Positions 28,631 to 37,644 are shown, counted from the first letter of the stretch. The stretch: 64,000 nucleotides of DNA from FEN-1191 sp963707115 (GCA_963707115.1 CAVPOP010000003.1:62001-126000); one strand, 5' to 3'. Notes: generated from the letters alone by a model not told the origin. Program-made: numbers and translations.

Positions 28631-30115
28631 TCACTTCGGTGTGGCCACCCCGATCAGGTAGGGGCCATCCTTGACCTTGCGGATCCGCACCCCGGCATTG
28701 CCGGACAGACTGATGATCCGATCCAGCACCGAGTCGGCCACGGCCGCGCCGGCGCGCCGCGGAATGCCGCTGCGGGTCAGTTTCTCCCCGTAGCCGAGAT
28801 CGATCGGGTACAGGCGGATTTCCTTCACCATTTGAGTCGCGTCGTCGTAGACGGTGCGCGTCAGCACGCTTTGAAACGTGCGGTTAAGGACTTTGGCTCC
28901 GGCGGTCGCAAAGCTGTTGGCGTTCATGACCAGGCTGAGGTCGGCGTCGGTTGCGCGCTCGGGATGCTCGAAACTGCGCTCCAGATAGTCCCGGTTGGCA
29001 TTGGCCTCGTACAGGTCGGCACTCAAGGGCAGCTGGATGTCACTCCAGAAGAAATTCCCCAGGCCGTAGAAGATGGGCTTGCCGCGGTAAATCTCGATGC
29101 CGGCGACGTGATGAATTCCCGTAGTCACGAACCCGTCGGCGCCGTTGTCGATCAGCTGGTGCGCCAGGTCCCTGAGGAATGCGGCCGGTGCTTCCCAGCT
29201 GGCCGGGGGATCCTCGTCCGAACTGGGCTCGTGCGCGTGGATCGATGCAATCAGGTAGCGAGCCTCCGGCTTGGCCGAGCGGACGCCGGCAACGATGCGT
29301 GCAAGGTCCTCCGGTGCCATTTCATAGACGTGGCTGTAGGGTGTCTCTCCGGTTCCCGCTACGCGAATTCGCGCGCCGAACAGATCAATCGTGGCCGGGA
29401 GCGGTGAGGCCGGGCAAGGCTCGGTGCGCTCGAACCGGCAGGCCATTTCGGCCACCTGCCGGTAACCGGGCGCATCCACGAGCAGCGTCTCGGTGAGCTT
29501 AAGCCCGTTGACTCCGGGTCGGCCGCGCGGGGCCTGCGCACCTGCGGGCAAAGCGTTGGTGGTTGGCCTGAAGGTCGAGACCATCGAGACGAGGGCGATC
29601 CTGCCCTTGGCGCTCGCAAAGTATCCGGGCGCCGCGGCCGCGCCGGCCTCATCGCCCACGCCGGCCTGCGCAATGCCCTCGGCCGCGACCCGTCGCCCGC
29701 TCTCGCGCATTCCCTCCAGGCCCCAGTCGAGCGCGTGATTGTTGGCGCGCGAGACCAGATTGACGTGCATCAGGGCGAGGTCGTGGGCGACCTCCGGCAC
29801 ACTGGACAGCGGCCAGTCGCCTTCCCAGGAATAGGGCGCCCCGGAGAAGTTGCGGATATCGATGATAGTGGTTTCGAGATTGCCGTAGACCGCATCGCTC
29901 CGGCGCAGCAACGCCAAGGCATCCGCGAACGCACGCGCATCGCTGAACGCTCCGGGATTCTGCAGCATCGACAGCGGGCGGGAAATCACCATATCGCCGA
30001 CGGCCGCGAGCGTAAATTCACCGGCGGGGCCGGCGGCCTGCGCCACCAGCGCAGCACCGGCCGCAATCGCAAGCAGCGTCGCCCGCCCGGCGCAGCGGAT
30101 TGCGCTGCGGCTCAT
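28631..30115 (-). CDS. CapA-family metallophosphatase-like protein (ligands intact)
   Basis: 494-aa exported protein of the CapA/PgsA family (calcineurin-like fold, named for poly-gamma-glutamate capsule synthesis). Signal peptide RATLLAIAAGAALVAQA. The metal-site motifs are intact: AVGDMVISRP, VYGNLETTI, SRANNHALDWG, ASIHAHEPS and TTGIHHVAGIEIY. The ATG overlaps the preceding stop by four bases (ATGA), so it is translationally coupled to its degenerate paralogue. It is the last gene of the ArnT-like/AsnB/CapA/CapA operon. A poly-gamma-glutamate role is unlikely without CapB and CapC; a phosphatase or amide-hydrolase role in surface glycan making is more plausible but unproven. Confidence 0.88.
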   Translation of the reverse strand: MSRSAIRCAGRATLLAIAAGAALVAQAAGPAGEFTLAAVGDMVISRPLSMLQNPGAFSDARAFADALALLRRSDAVYGNLETTIIDIRNFSGAPYSWEGDWPLSSVPEVAHDLALMHVNLVSRANNHALDWGLEGMRESGRRVAAEGIAQAGVGDEAGAAAAPGYFASAKGRIALVSMVSTFRPTTNALPAGAQAPRGRPGVNGLKLTETLLVDAPGYRQVAEMACRFERTEPCPASPLPATIDLFGARIRVAGTGETPYSHVYEMAPEDLARIVAGVRSAKPEARYLIASIHAHEPSSDEDPPASWEAPAAFLRDLAHQLIDNGADGFVTTGIHHVAGIEIYRGKPIFYGLGNFFWSDIQLPLSADLYEANANRDYLERSFEHPERATDADLSLVMNANSFATAGAKVLNRTFQSVLTRTVYDDATQMVKEIRLYPIDLGYGEKLTRSGIPRRAGAAVADSVLDRIISLSGNAGVRIRKVKDGPYLIGVATPK

Positions 30116-31581
30116 GGGGCCGCAACCCCGCCCGACCGGGGACTCACCTCGACCACGATCACGCCGCGCACGGTGGCGCCGTACGGTTCGGTGCGAATCA
30201 CCGTGTGATAGGGCGCCGAAAGGCGCTGCAAACGCGCCAGAGTCGCGCTCCCTCGCGCCGCAGCGGCCAGGTGCGGTACCCCAACCGTGCCGTCCGTGTC
30301 ACGCAGGTCGATCGGGTAAATCTCCAGCCGCAGGCGCTCGCGATCGCTGCGGCTGCGTACGATGATCGAATCCTCCTCGGCGGAGCCCGGCCCCGCCGAG
30401 TCTGCCCCCGGACTGCAATACAGACGGCCCAGGCCGTAGAGGATCGGTCGCGACGGGCCCCCGGCCGACGGATAAATCTCGATCGGACCGAGTGCCGAGC
30501 GGCCCGTGGCCACGACCACGTCGGCGCCGGCTCCGATCAGCGCATGGGCCAGGCCTACCAGCGCGGTCGGGGGCTCGGTGGCATGCGGCTCCGCGGGTTC
30601 CGATGGGCCGGTGGCCAGGGACAGGACCACCAGGTCGGAATTCTGCTTGGCCTCGCGCACCGCGCGCAGTTCGTTGGCCACCTGCACGCGGTTGACCTCG
30701 TAGTCGGTGGTGTACTCCTCGCTCGCCACCGGCGCGGATTCAAAGCGGCTGCCGAACAGCGTGACCGTTGCCGGCGGTGGGGGCAGGTGTTCGCACTGCT
30801 GCGGGGCGTTCGGGTATTGAAAGCGGCAGGCCATCTGTTGCAGTTGGGCGCGCTGCTGGACAGGCACCCGGCGCACCGGGCTAAGCTCGATCCCACTGAT
30901 GCCCGCCCGGCCGGGGGCGACACCGTGTGCAGACAGGGCATTGGTGGTCGGCCGGAAAGCGGTCGCCGTAGCCAGCAAAGCGATCCGTCCCTTGCCTCCG
31001 GGCTGTTCTAGGTAGCTCGCCATGCGCGCCAGGCCTTCCTGCTCGCCGGTGCCGGCGTGCCTGAGTCCGGCCGCGTCCAGCGCCGTATCCGTGGCCCGCA
31101 TGCCCTCGATGCCCCAATCGAGGGCGTGACCGTTGGCGCGGGCGAGCATCGCCAATCCGCGATCCCTCAGCTCGAGAGCAATGCCCGGAGGCGCGGAGTA
31201 GGCCCGTGGGCCGTCCCAGGGGTAGGGGTATCCGCCAAACAGCGGCGGTTCAATGAGTGTCGTCTGCAGATCGGCGATGGCTACGGTCGAGACGGCCGGG
31301 AACGCTGCGCCATCGAGCAGGTCGGTGACCTGCCGGTCCCACGGAGGGAGCGTGGCGGCCGGCGCGTCCACGATGAGACTGCCGGCCAGTGCGATCACCA
31401 GGTCCGGGGCATTGCTGCTCGCCAACTCCTGGGCAAAAGGCCGATTCGCGTCCGTCGGTGCGTTGAGGCGCACTCCGGGATCCGCAGGGGGAAGAGCCTC
31501 GGCTCCGGCCAGCGTGCAAAGCAGCGCCCACAGCGGCGCGCTCGAGCCGAGCGCGCGCCGCAGTGCGCCGCGATGAATCAC
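30112..31581 (-). CDS. CapA-like paralogue lacking the metal-site residues
   Basis: 489-aa paralogue of the next gene, with GTG start at 31581 overlapping the asnB stop by four bases (GTGA) and an N-terminal hydrophobic export signal (SSAPLWALLCTLAGAEA). Alignment by eye is clear over KGRIALLATATAFRPTTNAL, MACRFQYPNAP, ALIGAGADVVVATG and RLEIYPIDL. The metal motifs are changed: GDM is GSL, GNLE is ADLQ, NNHALDWG is NGHALDWG, IHAHE is LATGPSE and GIHH is GRSA. It is therefore predicted to be catalytically inactive, perhaps a partner or regulator of the active copy. The reading frame is clean, so it is kept under selection rather than decaying. Confidence 0.85.
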   Translation of the reverse strand: MIHRGALRRALGSSAPLWALLCTLAGAEALPPADPGVRLNAPTDANRPFAQELASSNAPDLVIALAGSLIVDAPAATLPPWDRQVTDLLDGAAFPAVSTVAIADLQTTLIEPPLFGGYPYPWDGPRAYSAPPGIALELRDRGLAMLARANGHALDWGIEGMRATDTALDAAGLRHAGTGEQEGLARMASYLEQPGGKGRIALLATATAFRPTTNALSAHGVAPGRAGISGIELSPVRRVPVQQRAQLQQMACRFQYPNAPQQCEHLPPPPATVTLFGSRFESAPVASEEYTTDYEVNRVQVANELRAVREAKQNSDLVVLSLATGPSEPAEPHATEPPTALVGLAHALIGAGADVVVATGRSALGPIEIYPSAGGPSRPILYGLGRLYCSPGADSAGPGSAEEDSIIVRSRSDRERLRLEIYPIDLRDTDGTVGVPHLAAAARGSATLARLQRLSAPYHTVIRTEPYGATVRGVIVVEVSPRSGGVAAP

Positions 31582-33524
31582 GTTGAGGCGCCCAGCGATG
31601 CGGGCGCGCGCAGCAGCCAATTTTCCGCCCAGCTCTGCAGGCTGAAGAGAGTCCACAGGGTTCGTCCGCGGTCCCTGTGTCCGCCGAGATGGTCCTCGAG
31701 CACGCGCGCGGTGGCGGTGGCATCCAGGACCCCGGCGCGCCGCACGCGTTCGCTCGAGAGCGCATCGCAAACCGTCTCTCGCAATGGGCCGCGCGCCCAG
31801 GCCGAGAACGGCGGTGAGAAGCCCTGCTTGCGCCGTGCCAGCAGATCGGCAGGCAGGAGCGTGGCGGCGGCCTGCTTGAGTGCATGCTTGCCGCTCGTGC
31901 CACGGAGCTTGGCGGTCTCGGGCAACGCCAGAGCAAATTCGATCAGCGCCTGCCGCAGGAACGGCGCCCGCGATTCGACCCCGTGCGCCATCGTGCAGCG
32001 GTCCACCTTGGTCAGCAGGTCGCCCGACAGGTAAGTCTCGAAGTCAAGCAACTGGTAGGCCACCAACGGAGCGCGGCCGTCCTTGCCGATCAGATGCAGC
32101 GCGGCCAGTTCCTGCTCCAGCCGGTGCGCATGCGCCAGCGGCGCCGCGGCGTCCGTCGCGGCCCGCAACTCCGGCGCCAGCAGCGCCAGCGCCTCGGGCG
32201 CGCCCGCGGTGCCAAACCACGCCAGGTGGCGCTCAAACGCCGAGAGCCCGCGCACACCCAGAAACCGCTCCAACAGATGCGCCATGGTCACGTGATGGTG
32301 CTTGGGCCGGAAGCGCCGCATGAGCGCGACCGCGGCGGCGGCCACAGAGGCGGGCACGCGGTTGGCAATCCCGGCGTAGCGATGACCCAGGTAGGTCGGG
32401 TACCCGCCAAAAAGTTCGTCCCCACCTTCGCCCGTGAGCACCACGGGCACATGGCGGGAGGCGTAGCGCGCCAGCGCCCAGGTAGGCAGCACGCTCGGAT
32501 CGCCCAGCGGCTGGTCCATGAATACCGCCCATTCCTGCAGCGCTTCGGCGCCCTCGCGCGCGCTCATCACCACCTCATGGTGCTGGGCGCCGATCGATTG
32601 CGCCACGCGCCGCGCAAAACCCGACTCGTCATAGCCGCGGTGCTCGATGCGCATGCTGAAGGTCGGAAAGGAATGGCCCAGTCCCCGGGCCGCCAGTGCC
32701 GCGACCATGCCCGAGTCCACGCCGCCGGAAAGAAATACTCCGAAGGGGACTTCGCCCGGCACCCGCGAGAGCACCGCCGAGGACAGCACCTCGCCGGTGC
32801 GTCGCGCGGCATCCTCCGCTGTGGCACTGGGGCGGCCCGAGCGCAGCGCATCCCACGGGCGCCAGTAGCGGCGCAGCCGCTCCACGCCGCCGCTGAGCGT
32901 AAGCGTGTGGCCCGGCGGCAGCTGTCGCAAGGCCGCGTAGGCCGCGTCGCTCCCGGCGAAGTAGCCGTGCACCAGGTAGCGGGCGAGCGCAGCGGCCGCC
33001 GGAGCGCGTGATACCCACGGCAGCGCCACGAGCGCACCGGGCTCGGATGCGAACGCAAAGCGGCCCGCGCTGTGCGCTACAAACAGGGGTTTTTCGCCGG
33101 CACGGTCGCGCGCCAGCGTGAGCGTGCGGCTGCGGCGGTCCCACAGCGCCACCGCGAACATGCCATCGAGCGCCTCGGGAAAGCTCTCGCCGCGCTCCTC
33201 ATACAGCTGTGGCAGCAGCGCCGTGTCCGGCCCGTCGGCGATCCGATGACCGCGCTGGCGCAGTTCCTGCAACAGGGCCTGGTGGTTGTAGAGTTCGCCG
33301 TTGACCACACAGAGGATATCGCCGCGCTCGTTATCGAGCACCCGCGCCGGTTGGTTGGGCGCGACGATGGCGAGTCGCGCGATCCCGAGTGCGCACTCCC
33401 CATCGTCCCAGAACGCCTCCCCGGACGGTCCGCGGTGTCGCAGGCGGCCGATCATGCCGCGCACCAGGCTCAGGCGTTCCTCGGGCGAGAGGTCCGGGGC
33501 CACCAGACCCGCGATGCCGCACAT
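31578..33524 (-). CDS. asnB: class II glutamine-dependent asparagine synthetase (AsnB-type amidotransferase)
   Basis: 648-aa two-domain enzyme. ATG 33524 places Cys2 (MCGIAGLV) as the N-terminal nucleophile of the Ntn glutaminase domain, which fixes the start, with RGPSGEAFWDDGECALG and CVVNGELYNH following. The synthetase half has the PP-loop FLSGGVDSGMVAAL and TGEGGDELFGGYP. These enzymes move glutamine ammonia to an adenylated carboxylate: aspartate in the housekeeping form, a sugar or uronic carboxylate in many exopolysaccharide clusters. Position between a membrane glycosyltransferase (2 bases upstream) and CapA-type genes (4-base overlap) favours a glycan-modifying role, but sequence alone cannot exclude plain asparagine synthesis. 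Confidence 0.92.
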   Translation of the reverse strand: MCGIAGLVAPDLSPEERLSLVRGMIGRLRHRGPSGEAFWDDGECALGIARLAIVAPNQPARVLDNERGDILCVVNGELYNHQALLQELRQRGHRIADGPDTALLPQLYEERGESFPEALDGMFAVALWDRRSRTLTLARDRAGEKPLFVAHSAGRFAFASEPGALVALPWVSRAPAAAALARYLVHGYFAGSDAAYAALRQLPPGHTLTLSGGVERLRRYWRPWDALRSGRPSATAEDAARRTGEVLSSAVLSRVPGEVPFGVFLSGGVDSGMVAALAARGLGHSFPTFSMRIEHRGYDESGFARRVAQSIGAQHHEVVMSAREGAEALQEWAVFMDQPLGDPSVLPTWALARYASRHVPVVLTGEGGDELFGGYPTYLGHRYAGIANRVPASVAAAAVALMRRFRPKHHHVTMAHLLERFLGVRGLSAFERHLAWFGTAGAPEALALLAPELRAATDAAAPLAHAHRLEQELAALHLIGKDGRAPLVAYQLLDFETYLSGDLLTKVDRCTMAHGVESRAPFLRQALIEFALALPETAKLRGTSGKHALKQAAATLLPADLLARRKQGFSPPFSAWARGPLRETVCDALSSERVRRAGVLDATATARVLEDHLGGHRDRGRTLWTLFSLQSWAENWLLRAPASLGAST

Positions 33525-33526
33525 GA

Positions 33527-35014
33527 TTACAGCGCCCCGACGGGCGGATTGGCTCCGGTCGCGGCGGGTGTGACGCGCCACGCGGTGAATCGGGGATCCT
33601 CGAAGATCTTCTTGCCGCCCGCGGGCGGCGCGTCGGTGCGACGCGCCGAGCGCACGACGATATCCACGGCAGGCGCGTCGGCAGCGGTCGCATACAATCG
33701 CCATTGACCCCTTTGGCGCAGCAGGTCGCGGTATCGCAGTATGTAGTTGCTGGTGAGCGGGGCCCCGTTGTCCGAGGCGATCGCTGAATTGCGGTCCAGC
33801 AGGAAGTCGGCACCGGGCGCATAACAGCCCTCATAGAGCACGCTGCCCCCGCCGCTGGTGCGTATGGCGCTGGCCAGCGCCGCGCCGGAGTGCACTTGGG
33901 CGTAGCGGTTCAGCCACGGCGCGCCGGCGACCAACAGCAGCGGCGTGAACAGCAGGCTCAGCAACAGGGGGAGGGGCAATCGTGGGCCGCGCCGGCCCCA
34001 GGATTCCGCCGCCACGTAGGCGAGGGCGGGGAACACGGGCAGCAGGTAGGTCACCAGCTTCGAGTGCGACAGGGAAAAGAATACGCAGGCGAACAGCAGA
34101 AAACCCACCGCCACCCGTCCGGTGGTCGATATCGGCCAGCGCCAGGGAGTGAACAGGGACCACGGCAGGGCCCCGCCGATCAACACCGCCGGCACGAACC
34201 ACCACGGCTGCTCGCGCTTGAACGAACTGGTGGTGAGGCGCTCCAGCGACTCCTCGAGGAACGCGTAATGCGCATATTCGGGATGGCGTTGCAGGGCCAA
34301 TGCAAACCATCCGCCGGCCACCGCTACTACCAGCAGCCATCCCGGCCAATAGGCCAGCCAGCGGAGCGGGGCGCGCGCCCGCATGACCAGGGCCGTGGCC
34401 AGACTTCCGCCCAGCGCCCACAGCAACATGATCGGGCCCTTGAACAGCACCCCGAGCGCCACCGCCGCAAACATCAGAATGCGCCTGCGGCCGGAGACTC
34501 CGGCCACCAGTTCCCGCGCGAGTCCCAGCCATACGACGCTCACACACAGGGTAAGCGGCATATCGAAGATCACGTAGGCCGACAGTGCCGCAAACAGCGG
34601 CGCGCTGGCGGTGAGCAGTGTGGCCCGCAGCGCCTGGTCGTCATCGGCATTCTTGCGTGCGAGATGCGCGAGTAGCCACAGCGTGGCGAAGCTGGCGAGG
34701 ATCGCCGGCAGGCGCGCGGCGAGCGGCACCGGACCGATCAGGCGGACGCCGAGGGCCGCGGCCGCGAACAGCGCCGGGGGCTTGTCGAGATAGGGAACGC
34801 CGGCCAGGTGGGGGATGACGACATCGCCGCTCAGCGCCATCTCGCGGGCGACCTCGGCGTTGCGGCCCTCGTCCGGATCGAGCAGTGGGAAGCGCAGCGC
34901 GGTCCACAGCGACAGCATGAGTGCGGCAGCCAGCGCGAGCAGCAGTGGGTTCGACCACGCGACTGGCAGCGCCAGGCCGCCCATGGTCCGAGCATTGACT
35001 TGCGATTGATCCAC
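33527..35014 (-). CDS. GT39/ArnT-like membrane glycosyltransferase
   Basis: 495-aa integral membrane protein with about 11-12 hydrophobic helices. The first periplasmic loop has the catalytic LLDPDEGRNAEVAREM acidic motif, followed by GVPYLDKPPALF, both hallmarks of ArnT/PMT-type transferases. HSKLVTYLLPVFPALAYVAAE is the other family landmark. These enzymes take a sugar from undecaprenyl phosphate and add it to lipid A, a protein or a polymer on the periplasmic side. The start is GTG 35014; ATG 34984 is a shorter alternative. First gene of the operon with asnB and two capA-type genes. A polyprenyl-phosphate sugar synthase candidate (36138-37091) lies close by on the other strand. Confidence 0.9.
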   Translation of the reverse strand: MDQSQVNARTMGGLALPVAWSNPLLLALAAALMLSLWTALRFPLLDPDEGRNAEVAREMALSGDVVIPHLAGVPYLDKPPALFAAAALGVRLIGPVPLAARLPAILASFATLWLLAHLARKNADDDQALRATLLTASAPLFAALSAYVIFDMPLTLCVSVVWLGLARELVAGVSGRRRILMFAAVALGVLFKGPIMLLWALGGSLATALVMRARAPLRWLAYWPGWLLVVAVAGGWFALALQRHPEYAHYAFLEESLERLTTSSFKREQPWWFVPAVLIGGALPWSLFTPWRWPISTTGRVAVGFLLFACVFFSLSHSKLVTYLLPVFPALAYVAAESWGRRGPRLPLPLLLSLLFTPLLLVAGAPWLNRYAQVHSGAALASAIRTSGGGSVLYEGCYAPGADFLLDRNSAIASDNGAPLTSNYILRYRDLLRQRGQWRLYATAADAPAVDIVVRSARRTDAPPAGGKKIFEDPRFTAWRVTPAATGANPPVGAL

Positions 35015-35495
35015 CCGCTTTCCCCGTCAGCTGTGCGGCCAGCACTGCAGTCGCCGGCTCACCGACAACCCATTCCCCTGTCCGAAATGTAACACGGTGC
35101 GCGCCCGGCTTTGCCGCTGAGCCCATCCGGGCGGCCCCTTAAGCTCAGTGCCAGTCTGCGCCGGGAGGGGCGTGCAATCCGCCAGCTGTAACACACTCGG
35201 AATCTTGTCAAATATATGCGCTATCTCGTTGTTTATTAAATGTTCTCGTGCCGCCGCGGCGCCGGTTTGCCGGTCGCAGCCTACCCACGCCCGGGCGGCC
35301 GCTGGGCAGGACAATCTAAGCGATTGACCGGCGCATGGCGCCATCGCGATGTTCCCGACGCCGAGTTGGAGCGAGGCCAAGACGAGCTGAGGAGCCGTCC
35401 TGCCGGGGGCGGCGCGCTACCCAAAGCACGGCAAGACCTATGCCTCATTGCCGGCCAGCGATTTCACTGGCCGGAAATCGAATCCCATCTCAGCG
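35015..35495. other. 481-base intergenic region without a convincing gene
   Basis: Short open frames occur on both strands but show no protein-like character. An AT-rich island at about 35205-35245 contains TTGTCAAATATATGCG and TTTATTAAATG and is the most promoter-like part; it precedes the ArnT-like operon (minus strand), though no well-spaced -35/-10 pair was found. The right end carries the inverted repeat at 35451-35474. Confidence 0.5.
35451..35474 (-). terminator. hairpin downstream of the glycine-zipper gene
   Basis: Perfect 8-base arms CCGGCCAG and CTGGCCGG around an 8-base loop, 21 bases after the stop of the minus-strand glycine-zipper gene. There is no T-run, so it is only a terminator-like or mRNA 3'-end-stabilising structure. 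Confidence 0.45.
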
Positions 35496-36011
35496 CTAGC
35501 TGGACACCGTGTAGCCGCGCCCCTGCAGGCATACACCAAAGGCTTTCTTGAATTTGCTCATGCGATCGTTGTACGCGGCCTGATTGGCGGCGTCCGTCTG
35601 CTGTGCCTGTTGGGCCTGGGCCTGCTGTTGCTGCTGGGACTTGCGCGCCTGGTGTCCGCCGGCCAGCACGCCCGTGGTCGCGCCAATCGCCGCGCCCTTG
35701 CCGGCGTCTCCGGCCACCGCACCGATCGCTACACCGGCCACCGCTCCCTTGACCGCGCCGCGGCCGGCGCTCGCGTTGGAAGCGGGCGGTGCCGCGGCCG
35801 TAGTCGCAGCGGGCGGAGGTCCGGGGGTAATTCCGGTCTGCCCTTGGGCCCAGTTGTAGCAGTCGTGTTCATCGGCCGCTTGCTTGGACGAGGCCTGGTT
35901 CTTGGCGGGATACACCACCACCCCAAGACCCTGCGAGATCGGTTGCGCCTGGGGCAGGGCAGCGGCGCTGAACACAGATCCAGCCATCATCAGCCATATG
36001 CGCCTGTCCAT
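35496..36011 (-). CDS. glycine-zipper outer-envelope protein
   Basis: 171-aa exported small protein. Signal peptide at residues 1-18. The mature part starts with GLGVVVYPAKNQASSKQAADE and DCYNWAQGQTGITP, a conserved pre-domain with an acidic/Cys pair. Then comes a glycine-rich hydrophobic stretch (KGAVAGVAIGAVAGDAGKGA, IGATTGVLAGG) of the glycine-zipper type that can pack as paired helices in a membrane. A Gln/Ala-rich coiled segment and a C-terminal KKAFGVCLQGRGY follow; two cysteines may form a disulfide. Related proteins are envelope-stress or outer-membrane components of unknown mechanism. Divergent from the GT2 gene across a 126-base promoter region. Confidence 0.8.
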   Translation of the reverse strand: MDRRIWLMMAGSVFSAAALPQAQPISQGLGVVVYPAKNQASSKQAADEHDCYNWAQGQTGITPGPPPAATTAAAPPASNASAGRGAVKGAVAGVAIGAVAGDAGKGAAIGATTGVLAGGHQARKSQQQQQAQAQQAQQTDAANQAAYNDRMSKFKKAFGVCLQGRGYTVSS

Positions 36012-36060
36012 AAGGCCACCCCCAATTGCTTAAAATCGCCCGTTCCGCACTCGTTTTGAG

Positions 36061-36088
36061 AGTATGGCATGATAGTCGGGATCGTCAA
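36061..36088 (-). promoter_or_regulatory. putative promoter of the glycine-zipper gene
   Basis: On the minus strand TTGACG (36083-36088) and CATACT (36061-36066) are 16 bases apart, giving a start about 40 bases before the ATG at 36011. On the plus strand a TATAAC box at 36111-36116 may serve the GT2 gene; its -35 is poor. Confidence 0.4.
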
Positions 36089-36137
36089 GAAAGCGTCCGT
36101 TTGCGGCCGCTATAACTAAGCATTTTTCAGCGAGTTT

Positions 36138-37091
36138 GTGAGTACCCTGGTCATGGCAGATGGCGCCAACCGCGTAATCCACAATCAGTGTGTGAAGGTC
36201 GACAGTGCCCGCGCTGAGGCGCAGCCCGTGCCGCCGGAAATCTCCGTCGTCGTGCCGGTGCACAACGAAGCGGAGAATGTTGCACCGCTGATTTACGAGA
36301 TCGTAACCGCGCTTACTGGCGTGGCGTCATTCGAGATCATCTACGTGGACGACGGCAGTTCCGATGACACCCCTGCGGCATTAACCGAGGCGTTGCTGGC
36401 TACACCTGTGCTTCGGGTATTGCGCCACGCCCGCAAGTCCGGCCAGAGCACCGCCATTCGCACCGGCGTGCTGGCCGCGCGCGGCCGCTGGATCGCGACC
36501 CTGGACGGCGACGGCCAGAATGATCCGGCGGATATTCCCGAATTGCTGGCGCGCGCCTGCGCGCTCGCCCAGCAGCGCGGTGACGATGGCGTCTTGATCG
36601 CGGGCTGGCGCAGGCAGCGGCGCGACGGATGGTACACGCGTTGGCAGTCGCGGGTGGCCAACGCCACGCGCTCGCGATTGCTGCGCGACGGGACGCCGGA
36701 CACGGGCTGCGGCCTCAAGGTATACGCGCGCGCGTTGTTTGTGGCACTGCCGTATTTTGACCACATGCACCGGTTCATGCCGGCGCTGGTGCGGCGAGCA
36801 GGCGGCGAGGTGCATTCGGTGCCCGTCAATCATCGACCGCGCACCCGGGGTCAGTCACATTACGGTCTGCTCAATCGGCTGTGGACCGGCCTGGTCGACA
36901 TGGCAGGCGTGGTCTGGCTGGCGCGGCGCGCCCGTGTCACCGATTCCGTGGAGCTCCACCTGGAAATTCCAGCCACCAGGAGCCGACCCGCCGCGAGCAC
37001 AGAACCGCGAGGCGCCAGTTCAGCACGACAGTCCAAGGCTCACGGTTCTGCGGTCAACGGCTGGTCCACCCGCGGCGGCGACGCTGCGTAG
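36138..37091 (+). CDS. GT2 glycosyltransferase, polyprenyl-phosphate-sugar synthase-like
   Basis: 317-aa GT-A fold enzyme. SVVVPVHNEAENVAPLI binds the nucleotide, IIYVDDGSSDDT and ATLDGDGQNDP are the two acidic motifs (the second is the metal-binding DxD region), and DTGCGLKVYAR with NHRPRTRGQSHYG matches the DPM1/ArnC-type group that charges dolichyl or undecaprenyl phosphate with a sugar. Unlike ArnC or GtrB it lacks C-terminal transmembrane helices and ends in a Ser/Arg-rich tail of about 50 residues. It could provide the lipid-linked donor for the ArnT-like enzyme at 33527-35014. Start GTG 36138 or ATG 36153; the first 35 residues are not family-like. Confidence 0.85.
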   Translation: MSTLVMADGANRVIHNQCVKVDSARAEAQPVPPEISVVVPVHNEAENVAPLIYEIVTALTGVASFEIIYVDDGSSDDTPAALTEALLATPVLRVLRHARKSGQSTAIRTGVLAARGRWIATLDGDGQNDPADIPELLARACALAQQRGDDGVLIAGWRRQRRDGWYTRWQSRVANATRSRLLRDGTPDTGCGLKVYARALFVALPYFDHMHRFMPALVRRAGGEVHSVPVNHRPRTRGQSHYGLLNRLWTGLVDMAGVVWLARRARVTDSVELHLEIPATRSRPAASTEPRGASSARQSKAHGSAVNGWSTRGGDAA

Positions 37092-37242
37092 CTAGGCAGC
37101 CGGTGCAGATGAGCGCGGCGCCGGGCGCGCATCGCAGCACCAGGGAGCGGCTCTGGCGGTCGCCATTTTGCCGGCGCCGAGTTCATAATTTCCACCAGGC
37201 ACGGCGCTCATCCTTATTCCGTGCAATGAAGTCGCGGTCTGT

Positions 37243-37644
37243 ATGAATAAGGAAGCACACCGCTCGAGTTCCGGGATGCCTCTGGATACCAGAACGCTAC
37301 TCGCGTACGAGCGCACCTACCTGGCGCTTCAGAACACGCAGATGGCGTGGATCCGCACCGCCTTAGCCCTGATCTCCTTCGGCTTCACGATTGCCAAGGT
37401 CTTCGAGATGCTGCGCGACGCTTCGGGAGGGGCGGGACCACAAATGGCACCTCGGGACATGGGCATCCTCATGATCAGCATCGGGCTGATCGCCCTGATA
37501 CTGTCGACCGTGCAGCACACATACGCGATGAGAAGACTCCGTGCCGCGTGCCCGGAGCTGCCGCGCTCGCTGTCCTGGATCACCGCGGTGCTGATCGCGC
37601 TGCTCGGGCTCATGGCATTGACGGGCGCTATATTTCGTTGGTGA
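37243..37644 (+). CDS. DUF202 (YidH-like) membrane protein
   Basis: 133-aa inner-membrane protein with three predicted helices: ALALISFGFTIAKVF, DMGILMISIGLIALILS and WITAVLIALLGLMALTG. The N-terminal RTLLAYERTYLALQNTQMAW segment just before helix 1 is the DUF202 signature. Function is unknown in the family. It is alone on this strand, 151 bases after the GT2 gene and convergent with the cytochrome gene. Confidence 0.85.
   Translation: MNKEAHRSSSGMPLDTRTLLAYERTYLALQNTQMAWIRTALALISFGFTIAKVFEMLRDASGGAGPQMAPRDMGILMISIGLIALILSTVQHTYAMRRLRAACPELPRSLSWITAVLIALLGLMALTGAIFRW

Noticed and set aside
28631..31581. Poly-gamma-glutamate capsule synthesis from the CapA-type genes
   Set aside because: CapB and CapC homologues are absent and one copy lacks the metal site; the family name alone does not establish this pathway.
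35440..35495. tRNA-like T-arm (TCGAATCCC) near the hairpin
   Set aside because: No anticodon arm or acceptor stem can be built around it.
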